Below are positions 39,810 through 50,580 of a DNA stretch of 64,000 nt, piece after piece (position 1 is the stretch's first letter; the number at the start of each line of letters is the position of its first letter). The translations under genes and the position numbers were made by a program. Below the pieces are notes generated by a model. It made no database searches. It was not told where the DNA came from and saw only the letters and a list, made by a program, of their open reading frames with translations. Source of the stretch: Casuarina equisetifolia (Eukaryota > Streptophyta > Magnoliopsida > Fagales > Casuarinaceae); assembly GCA_028551475.1 (NCBI GenBank), contig CM052359.1, positions 6,015,583-6,079,582 on the forward strand. The letters run 5' to 3'.

Positions 39810-42800
39810 TTAAGAATTTTATTCATAATCTTCTAATAATTTACACAATGCAATTGCCTAAATATAAAGCCTTTACAAGATTTATAAAAGAAAAAAAAAT
39901 CAAATCAAACTAAAATTGAAAAGAATTAGCATTGATAGCAACAATGAAGACTTCACGGTCGGCAAAGAATGCAATTGCAAATAGGTGCTGACATGGCTCA
40001 AGGGTTAATTGTGCTAACATAATCTTAGTTGACATGGCAATGTGTGTGGATCCAAATACTTCAAGGCATGTGAGATTGGCACTTGCTAACATCCCCCTTG
40101 CAAGTTAAAGAAGTAGAATGCACCATCAACTTGAAGTAAAGAAGGTGGAAGCATGTAAAGGAGAGACCTTTGATGAAGATTTCAGTAGGCTAATCCACAG
40201 AAGAGATGAATTAAAAATAAAGTTGGCCATAGGCTAAGCATTCATTGATAAAGTAGAAATAAATTGATGTGCCTTGCAATTAACTATATAGCAAACAAGT
40301 TGTCACACCAAAAGATAGGTGGTTGAGATGGAAGGGTTTGAAAATAATGGAAAAGGTACTTAATCCACATGAATTCATCTATGGTGTTAGAAAGGAACTT
40401 GTATTTAGCTTTAGTGCTTGATTGAGCCATAATGCATTGTGTGAGAACTCTAAAAGATAAAGTTCTTATTAAGGAAGATGCAAAAACCATTAACAGATTG
40501 TCGATCATCACAATCATTAGCCTATCTTGTGTTAGAGAATGCATAAAGAAAGGTGGATAGACTTCATTAGAAAAGAAAACCGAAGTGTGAGGTGTTAACC
40601 AAATAGGGAAAATATTCAATATTCATAAGCAATATTCATTAAGTACACAACATTAGAGTGCATGAGAGTTAGGTACCCTAAGGCACCAACAAAGTTGTTG
40701 TAGAAAAGATAATTAATTAGAGGTTTACCACTCCAATGAGATGGAGGCTCATTAGTGGTGCAAGTTATGGAGATTGTCTTCGCATTACACTTCTTTACAC
40801 AGACAAGTATATCATGAGTGAATCTAGCTTGATAGAGAAAGTGCCCATTAAAGATTGGTTGAATCTCAACACTAAGTAATGAATGGAACCAAGGTACTTG
40901 AAGGCAAATTCCTACTAAAAAGTCTAAAGGAGACTAGGAAATGGAGCTTACTAAGAGCTTGTTAGGACAATATTATCAACATACATAAATAAAATGATGT
41001 TGTATTATGGAGTATGAAGGATGAACAAGGAAGTGTTAGCAACAGATATGAGAAATCTAACAGAAGTAAGGAAAGTGCTCTGGCACTTGTATTAGGCACA
41101 AAAAGCCTATTTGAGTCCATATAAAGACTAATACAATTGACATACATAAAACAAGCTACATGGATCAACAAAACCTTGAGGTTGGTTCATGTAGACTTTT
41201 TTAAAGAACTAAACATGAAGAAAAACATTGGAGACATTGAGTTGGTAGATATGATAGCCAAGGGAATAGGTTAAATTGAAAACTATACAAACTATGACTA
41301 GTTTAGCTACTAGGCTACTAAATATGCCTTATAGCACTCCAATGAACCATTTGAGCAAAATTTTGACATTGTAAATCCATTTGCAACCAATAGGCAAACA
41401 TCAATAGGGAGCAAAACTAAAGCCTAAGTATTGTTCCTAATCAGAAAAGTGTAGTCAACTACCATGACTTCATGCAAATAAGCATCCTAGGTGGCTTGGG
41501 TGTAATAGGTAAGCATAAGGTATTAAAACTAAACATATTTCAATGAATGGTTAATGAAAGATATCACTAGGAACATAAGATTGTAGTCCATTAACCTTAA
41601 AGTGCCTCTATAAAAATGATTGGTATTTCACCTTACATGTTACATATCTTTTTGTGTTTCCAAAACTGAATGAACACAAAATACTTATGATTGTAAAGAA
41701 CTTACTTATGTTGTTGCAAATCCACTTACAACCAAAAGGGCAAACACCGGTAGGGAATGGAACTAAAGTCCAAGTAACGTTAGGAATGAAAGTAATGTAG
41801 TAAGCTACCATGGCTTCATAACAATGAGCATCCTAGGTGGCTTAGGTGTATAGGTAGGCATAAGGTATTAAAACTAAATATATTTCAATGAATATGTTAA
41901 TGAAAGATATCATTAGGAACATAAGATTGTAGTCCATTAACCTTAAAGTGCCTCTATAAAAATGATTGGTATTTCACCTTACATGCTACATATCTTTTTA
42001 TGCTTCCAATGTTGAATGAGCACAAGGTGCTATGATTGTAAAGAACTTACTTATGTTGTTGTAGATCCATTTGCAACCAATAAGGCAAACACTGATAGGG
42101 AATGGAACTAGAGTCCAAGTAACATTGTGAATGAGAGTAATGTATTGAGCTACCATGGCTTCACACCAATGAGCATCCTAGGTGGCTTAGGTGTAATAGG
42201 TAGGCATAGGGTATTAAAACTAAACATATTTCAATGAATGTGTTAATGAAAGATATCACTAGGAACATAAGATTGTATCCATTAATCTTAAAGTGCCTTT
42301 ATAAAAATGATTGGTATTTCACCTTATATGTTACATACCTTTTTGTGCTTCCAACACTGAATGAACACGAAGTAATTATGATTGTAATGAACTTACTTAT
42401 GTTGTCGTAGATCCACTTACAACTTATAGGGCAAACACCGATAGGGAATAGAACTAGAGTCCAAGTAACATTGCGAATGAAAGCAGTGTAGTAAACTACC
42501 ATGGCTTTACAATAATAAGCATCCTAGCTAGCTTAGGTGTAATAGTAGGCATAGGATACTAAAACTAAACATATTTTAATGAATGTGTTAAGGAAAGATA
42601 TCACTAGGAACACAAGGTTGTAGTCCATTATCCTCAAAATGCCTTTATAAAAATGATTGGTATTTCACCTTATATGCTACATGTCTTTTTATGTTTCCAA
42701 CACTAAATGAACACTAAGTACTTATGATTGTAAAGAACTTGCTTTTGTTATTGTAGATCCACTTGCAACTAATAGGGCAAACATCGGTAGGGAGTGAAAC

Positions 42801-43100
42801 TAGAATGTAAGTATTATTGCGAATGAAAGTAGTGTAGTTTGCTACAATGGCTTCACACCAATGAGCATCCTCGGTGTCTTGGGTGTAATAGGAAAGCATA
42901 GGGTATTAAAACTGAATATATTTCAATGAATGTATTAACAAAAGATATCACTAAGAACATAAGGTTATAGTCCATTAACCTCTAAATGCCTCTATAAAAA
43001 TGATTTGTTTTTTACCTTAAATGCTACATATCTTTTTGTGTTTCCAATTCTGAATGAACACAAAGTACTCATGATTGTAAAGAACTTGCTTTTGTAAATA
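39810..43100 (-). mobile_element. Decayed Ty1/copia remnant, segmental copy 2
   Basis: The minus strand reads reverse transcriptase (42,900-41,370, with NVTWTLVPFPTG and CKWIYN-type motifs), then weak RT further on, then RNase H at 40,619-40,284 (AQSSTKAKY, FWCDNL). Old and much broken. Its RT start segment is present as five tandem units. Confidence 0.75.
41380..43090. repeat. Five-fold tandem repeat, about 345 bp, inside the copia remnant
   Basis: Anchor (CTT(A/G)CAAC...GGCAAACA) at 41,381, 41,725, 42,071, 42,416 and 42,762, spacing 344-347 bp. Each unit also carries ACCATGGCTTCA, GAGCATCCTAGG and AAAATGATTGGTATTTCACC. The other segmental copy has a single unit (29,368-29,650), so the expansion arose after the two copies separated, or contracted in the other. 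Confidence 0.85.
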
Positions 43101-44227
43101 TAATAGTGAAGACAAAACCTTAGAAAGACATGGCTAACTTAAGTAAAGAATTATAAAATGATTATTTTTTAAGTTGAAATTCATGAATCATTTTTTAAGT
43201 TAATCAATACCCAGTAAATAGGTTATTTGTAATCATCCAATTTGAGCTCGGCCTCATTTAAAATTCAAGTAAAAAGGCAAGCATTTATCCAGCTTGCTGT
43301 ATATTAATTCCCATTGCAAAACATCAGAATGTGGATATAAAAAAGGTGAGAAATCTGGTTTAAAGATGTCATCGCACTCTTTTCTTAATTTTTGCTTGGA
43401 CCTTGTATTCAAACACAACAATAATTGCTTATGTTCAAAGGAGGGGGATTGTGGAAACATGAAAAGATGGTTCTACCATTACATAGAAGGAAAAAAAAAA
43501 TTGAAGCATTATCGTTGGGCAAGAAATAAATTTCACACGCATCTGCACCTAATTGCTACTATGTGATTGAATATTTTTATTTTATTTTATTTTATGAATA
43601 TGTAAATTTATTCATCTAAAAATGAAAAGTTACAAAGCTTAAGGGCATTAACTTAGTATTATAAGCTCATCTAAAATAGAATCAAGTTTGAAATCTTCTA
43701 GTGATCACATAAAATATATTTGCCTAAAATGGTTTCATCTTCCTAAATAGATACCATCCAATGTATTACTTTCTTCATCGAATAAATATTGCTTCATTGA
43801 GAAAACATATTTTTAACCAAAAGCCAATGTCTATTTGATAGCTCTTGTAAGCTTTCTCTTCACTTTCTACTGGAGCCAAAAACCTTTCACCAACTCAATG
43901 CTTAGTTTGAATATTCCAAAAAAGAGAGAGGATTAATATGTGACTCCTACTGCCCCTGCCATAATACATGGCAAATGGCTCTAATAAAAAGCCGATTGGC
44001 CCTAACAACATTGGACTACGTGAAGACTCAACAATTTGTGTTTTGAGATATTATCTAAGGTAATTCCAAATAATAGTATTATGAGAATGATATCCAATTG
44101 GTAATCAAACATGGAAGAGACAAGTTGGAAAAGTGTTATTAAGGTTATAGTTTATTATCTGTAAGAAGGCATGTATAAAATATATTAAATTTTTCACTTT
44201 ATGATCCTAAATATTTCGGCTTTTTTA

Positions 44228-44350
44228 GGGGAAAGAGAACTGGAGCAAATACTCAAGTTTCGATTATTATTGGCTTTCTTATATTCTTACCTCAATTTCA
44301 CGTGCTGCTGAAGTAATTGCAACATTTTATAGACCTCTTTGTGTTGCGCA
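44228..44350 (+). pseudogene. EG45-like exon 1 relic, second segmental copy
   Basis: Counterpart of 30,728-30,860 in the duplicated block. It matches exon 1 of the EG45-like gene in several pieces (GGAGCAAATACTCAAGTTTC, then GCAACATTTTATAGACCTC) but the frame is disrupted and no exon 2 follows. Confidence 0.65.
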
Positions 44351-44529
44351 TCATTGTATAATTTTTAGCTGTTATCGGTTTAATATCTCTAAAATATAAT
44401 TATATCTTATTGCCTTGTTAACTCAAACGCTCAACGTGTAATCAAGATTTAGACAAGTTTATTCACTAAGTAGTTGCTATTCCTTATTATGATATGGAAG
44501 CTAAAGAATTGATAAGGTCATGTAAGGGC

Positions 44530-47500
44530 AAGTTATGATGATGGTGTTGAAATCAACTAAGTTTCTGCACATGCTACTATGTCTTACAAATATTGCCAAG
44601 CTCATAACAGAGTCTCTATGTGATATATCATGTAAAAAAAAAAAGGCCTTTACTAATGTGTATCAATTTCAGGAATATTATGCTAAGTTATCCCTATTTA
44701 GTATTTCTTCCTATTATAAAATATCTATATAATAATGTTGAAATTCTAAAGTTTTCTATAATAAAAAAATGAGTTAATTATAGATATGCATAACAAAGTT
44801 GAGATTCTTAAATTATTCTATAGTATTGATGTTCATGTTATACAAATATACACATCATGCTAAGGTTCCTATATTTTCCAATAGTAATGATGTTTCCTAT
44901 TATACATCTGTACAAAATAATGTCAATATTCGTAAGTTTCTCTCTATTAATAATGTTTCCTATTTTATTGATATGCATAGTAAGGAAATGATTAATATTG
45001 CTTAACGATGGGATTTTTATCCCTTGAGAGTTTGAAAAAAATATATTTATTATTGTAAATATATTATCTAAGGCTTATATGAAAGGGACTAAATAAAGTT
45101 GTTAAATGAGTAACCTCCTCCAAGAATTCAAGATGAGGATAACCTAACAAATTGAAGTGGCGCTACATCAACATAAATGTTTAACCATTTAAGATTATGG
45201 TGAAAAGGGTGATATTCCTGCAAAGTTAGTTCCACCTTTGATAATGTTGAAATTTTAAGAATTGATATCTGAATAGTTATGAATAAAATAAATGATAACT
45301 TGGTGAATGACTTAAGTCAAAAGCTACATCATGAAAACCCATTAAACTCCAAGAACTCACAAATTTTTACTTTTTATAACATTCCTCTCTAATCATAATC
45401 AAAATTTTGTAGTAAGCAATTGAGCAAGTATAGTGTTATACAAAGATATTACATAACCCTTTCATTTGAGAATAAGTTTGCATATAGATGTTTGATGAGT
45501 AGATACAGATATAAATGGGAAATCACCATCATGGCTATAATTTAATAAAATAAATGGTGACTTGGTGAATGACATAAATGAAAAACTACCTCACTCGAAA
45601 CCCATTGAACTCCAAGAAGTCGCAAAATTTTATTTTATACTATGTTCAATAACATTCATCACTAGAAATAACAAACGTTTGTAGTGAATAATTTTATGAA
45701 GATATTACATAATTTATTCATTTAAGAGTAGGGTTGCATGTAGATGTTCGGTGAGTAGATAGGGAGATTAATGGGAAACCACCATTATGGCTAGAGTTTA
45801 TCGACTTTGGGAACCCTCTATTAAAAGGGATTAAATCTACACTTTATGATGCAGCATACCTTTTAGTATTCTTAAGGAAAAGATGGGACAAAAATCAAAT
45901 GAAGGCTCCTTAAAAAGAAATTGAATAAAATTGTTAAATAAGTAAACTGTTACAAGAATTCAAGACGAGCATAACTTAACAAATGGAAGCAACGCTACCT
46001 AAACATAAATTTTTAACCATTTAAGATTATGGCAAAAATGGTAATACTCCTACAAAGTCAGTTCCACCTGTGATAATGTTGAAATTTCAAGAATTACTAT
46101 CCGAATAGTTATGAATAAAATAAATGAAAACTTGGTGAATTACTTAAATTAAAAGCTACATCACCCAAAACCATTGGAGTCCAAGAAGTCACAAATTTTT
46201 ACTTTATATAATATTCCTTGCTAATAATAATCAAAATTTCATAGTATAATAATTTCTATCTTAAAAACCATAACTGACTGAGTATAGTTTTATATGAAGA
46301 TATTATATAACCCCTTCATTTGAGAATAGGGTTGCAAACAAATGTTCGATGAGCAAATACAAAGATTAATAGGAAATCACCATCAAGGCTATATTTTAAT
46401 AAAATAAATGACGACTTGGTGAATGACTTAAATCAAAAGCTACTTCACTCAAAACCCATCAAACTCCAAGAAGTCACATATTTTTATTTTATAACACTTT
46501 CAATAATATTCATCACTAACAATAAACACAATTTCACAGTACAATAATGTTTACCTTAAAAACTTTCCAATAAAAGTAAGCAACTAAGCAAGCATAGTGT
46601 TGTATGAAGATATCACATTATTCATGTGTTTGAGAATAGGGTTAAAGATAGATGGAAGGTGGGTGGCTACAAAGATTAATGAAAAATCACCATCAAGGCT
46701 ATAGCTTATCAACTTTAGGAGGCATTTATTAAAAAGGATTTAATCTACACTTTATGATGCAACATATCTTTGCGTATTTGTAAGGGAAAGAATGGGAACA
46801 AAATCCAATGAGGGCTTCTATGAAAGGGATTGAATAAAGTTGTTAAATAAGTAACTTACAGCAAGAATTAGGATAAACATAACTTAACAAATGGAAGTGG
46901 TGCTACCTCATCATAAATGTTTAATCGTTTAAGATTATGGTGAAAAAGGTAACACTCCTACAAAGTTAGTAGCACCTTTGATAATGTTGAAATTTCAAGA
47001 ATTACCATATGAACAATTATGAATGAAATACATGATAACTTGGTGAATGACTTAAATCAAGAGTACATCACTCAGAAACCCATCGAGGTTGAAGAAGTCA
47101 TAAATGTTTAATTTTATACCCTTTTATAATATTCATTACTAATAATAAATGAAATTTCTTAGTATGATAATGTCTATCTTAAAAATTGTCCAATAAGTGT
47201 AAGCAATTAAGCAAGTATAGTGTTATATGAAAATATTACATAACCCTTTCATCCGAGAATAGGATGACATATAGATTTTTAGTGAGTAGATATTTAGTTA
47301 ATGGGGAATCACCTTCAAGGCCATAGTTCAATAAAATAAATGACCACTTGGTGAATGACTTAAATCAAAATCTACTTCACTCAAAACCCATCGAACTCCA
47401 AGAGGTCACAAATTTTAGTTATACTACTTTCTATAATATTTGTCACTAATAATAAACAAACTTTCATAGTACAATAATGTCTATCTTAAAAATTGTCCAA

Positions 47501-47660
47501 TAAGAGTAAGCTACAAAACAAATGCAGTGTTATATGAAGACATTACAAAATTCATTCACTTGAGAATACGGTTGCATATAAATGTTGGATGAGTGGCTAT
47601 AGAGATTAAGAGGAAATCACCATCAAGGCCATCGTTTTTCAACTTTGGGAGGTGTCTAGT
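44530..47660 (+). repeat. EG45 promoter/leader array, block 2
   Basis: Single copy of the higher-order unit that is doubled in block 1. Promoter modules are anchored at about 45,830, 46,739 and 47,668 (the last leads into the exon at 47,723). Six copies of the GGTGAATGACTTAAATCA sub-repeat are visible at about 45,300, 45,560, 46,130, 46,420, 47,035 and 47,345. Confidence 0.8.
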
Positions 47661-47722
47661 AAATGGGATTAAATCTACACTTTGCAACGCAACATATCTT
47701 TGGGTATTTGTAAAGAAAAAGG

Positions 47723-48358
47723 ATGGGAGCAAAAATCCAAGTTCTGATCATATTTATTGCCATCATGTGTTTGGCTTCAATTTCATATGCCGCTCAAGGA
47801 ACCGCTGGCTTTTACAAACCTCCTTATGTCCGTAAGTACATATATGCTTTTACATAATTTAGTTTATAGTAAATTAATTACATTGCTTTCGTATGTTATG
47901 CTAGAAAAATTTCAGTTTGTAAAGGTAAAATCTGTATCTTTATCCTTTTCATTTTGATATTCGGTTATAATGTAGGGGATTTACATCCTACCCCAATTGT
48001 ATTTTGTACTTAAAGTAATAAAGTTTCCTTCCAAAGTTAATATTATAGAAAAGGACTATAACTAACAAAAAGTGATTGCAAGATAAACCACTTACAATTA
48101 AATTAAACTTCTAGAGTAATTGCTCATAGCTATTATATTATTTAAGAGATTAAGTGTGAAGTTACTTTAAGTACAATTCATTTTAGTTTCAATTACAGTA
48201 ATCAAGAAAGTCATTTATAGAAGTATTTGAATAAGATTAAAACTAAAAGTATGTATTTTCATACAAATCTTCCTCATGCTAATGGAAATTGAGAGTGGAA
48301 TTCAAATATTCTTCTTTAATTTAATTGTGAAATCCTAATACAATCTTAGTCTCATATT
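47723..48358 (+). pseudogene. 5'-truncated locus: EG45-like exon 1 and part of its intron only
   Basis: Exon 1 (47,723-47,831) is open and keeps the signal peptide (MGAKIQVLIIF, MCLASISYAA) and the GTAGFYKPPYV start of the mature protein, with a good GTAAGT donor. The intron aligns with that of the intact gene to about 48,358, then homology stops abruptly. No sequence matching exon 2 is found before the PLD copy 2 unit. The break is next to a short direct repeat (AAAGGGCAAAT at about 48,364 and 48,413). Confidence 0.8.
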
Positions 48359-48359
48359 C

Positions 48360-49600
48360 AGTAAAGGGCAAATATTCTTCTCTAATTTGATTATCAATAC
48401 GGTGTGTTGAATAAAGGGCAAATGGGTTTTTCAGACTGAGGGTAATAGGAGAAAAAAGGAAGTAATAGTGTAGCTAGCATCTAGAGAATTTAATAGCCCA
48501 TGTTATTGTTTTGGCGAGTCTGGATTATGGTCTAGTTTTGGGAACTTTTCCCTGTTCTTGTGGTTTGTATTGTGGATTGTGAACTTGTGTTGTGGTGTAT
48601 TGAGACTTTAGTGATCTTTTAGCTGTTATGCTGTTAGATTCTAAGTAGAAATCCAATTATCTTTCTATTGGAATTTCTTTGTTCTTACACATGAACCATT
48701 TTTTTTTTCACAAGAACAATAAGTTCTTCTATGATTCTCATTAACGTTGAGTATAACATTGGTCTCACATGTATTTTATTTCATTCCGAAATCAATTTGA
48801 TTTCATCCTCACACCATGCACTAAGAAATTCCATTTTTTCAAGCGCTGAATGAGAGATATAGAGAGAGAAAGCTACCGCCTTTTCTTGAACATGTGGAGC
48901 TACGGGAATTTTCAATCTTGCGCCTTACTTTTAACGAAAGGGTGTGTAGGTTACTTCTTTTCTTTTCTTTTTCTTTTTTTTTTTGTGAAAGGTGAAATAT
49001 TATATATTTCCACACAAAAAATACAAATTATTCAATTACAACATTTTTATTTGGGCTCAAATACTACATTTGGTAAATTGTAAAGTTCTTACAATAACTT
49101 ATTACAATTTATAGGCTTTATTCTCTTAGTAGATAAAATCTTGCCCACTTAACAAGTGCACCCTATCTATTCACAATAAATGATATGTAGTTAATGACGT
49201 ACAAATCACTTTGAATTTTGATCATTTAATGTAATGAGTGTTGGGTATAAAATTTGTTTTTGATTTGATACTATTAAATCAAATTTTTATAATAAAATAT
49301 TCAAAATCATTCAGTTAATAATTTTATAAGTTTTTTGGCTTTAAAAATATTCATAGAATTTTGGTATAGTGCATATAAAAAAAAATCATTAATATGATTA
49401 TTTGTACTACAACTACTTCACATTTTTGTTGGCACTGGATGGATATTGTATAATATGTTTTTCAAAATAGTCAGCATAAAATATACGGCAGCAACCCTCC
49501 CACCTTTCCCCCTACACAGCACCCTCTTGGGTTGCCTGGATTTGGCACTCCTTGACCCACATAGCATATCCATATTGCCCCGTCAATTTGTGAGACTAGC
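48360..49600. other. Unassigned DNA after the truncated EG45 locus
   Basis: Contains a pyrimidine-rich CTTTT simple repeat at about 48,955-48,985. No gene is supported; the frame 48,850-49,083 is low-complexity and is not recognised. Confidence 0.45.
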
Positions 49601-49609
49601 TGTGCCGCG

Positions 49610-50170
49610 TTAGCACAAAGAATTGATGAACAAGCTGTTACAACAATATGTGTATAAACATGCCTTTATATCTAGGTTGTAGGTTGGATGAGAAATCCTA
49701 ATAAAACTAGATTTATTGTAATCTAGTCTTTTCAAAGTCATTGCCTTCGGCAAATCTGACCACCGTTTGATTTCTATCTTTGAGATACTAGGTGTATTGA
49801 TTTCTACATTGAAGTTTGCTTGCCTTTGAATCCTTACCATTTCCCTTGTTAATACATGATAAAGGAACATCCAAAAAAATTTGGTTCAATAAGCTCTACA
49901 TCATTTTATAAACTTGTTGAAATCTTCTAATTCTTTTATCCATTGGCATGCCATATTAACCCTTTCATTCAGGTTTCTCATGGCATTAAAATCCCCCATG
50001 AGAATCCATTGGTTGTACCTGCCAAAATTATTGTAGTATTGTGTTTGATTTTCCCATAGATCCTTTCTTTCATTAGTTGTATTTGCTGCATAAATTGCAA
50101 ATATATACCAGGTTTCATGACCGTCCTCATCTCTAGAGTTTACTATTTGCTTGAAGCTATTGATCACCAT
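49610..50170 (-). mobile_element. LINE (L1-type) endonuclease-domain fragment
   Basis: Minus-strand frame 50,170-49,901 reads a piece of the apurinic-like endonuclease domain of plant L1 LINEs: FAIYAANTTNERKDLW, then WILMGDFNAMRNLNER, the conserved GDFN motif with its catalytic Asp and Asn. The frame 49,870-49,610 appears to continue the domain in decayed form. No reverse transcriptase or poly-A tail was identified, so this is a truncated fragment. Confidence 0.7.
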
Positions 50171-50580
50171 GATGTTGAGTTGTTACTTATTTGACACTAC
50201 TAAAATCCTTCCATTTTATCTCTATAACATTTCAAAATGTCATCTTAAAGTAGAAGAAAACAACGTCTACACTTACCAGTTGCAGAGTTCTTGCTAAATA
50301 AAAGCTTATCGTATCAATCTTCCACCAATTGTTTGTACTATATACTGAAAGGAGTTGGCAAACTCAAGCTGAATTTCAAGACCCACAACTACATTCAAAT
50401 CTTAAAACAATTACTTTGCGTAGTTGTTTCTTACGTACAAACAACCTCTCTTGAAAGTGGCCTTACCATACTATAATGAAATTATTTTTTGTATTTCAGA
50501 AAAAATCAAACAATCGCTCATGGTATTGGAAATTATAAGACGAGCAAAAGGGAGCTCATTTCTTAAGTAAGGGCAGGGAA

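Noticed and set aside
41380-43090. CRISPR-like array
   Set aside because: The repeats are contiguous 345-bp units without spacers, lie in plant nuclear DNA and derive from a copia element.
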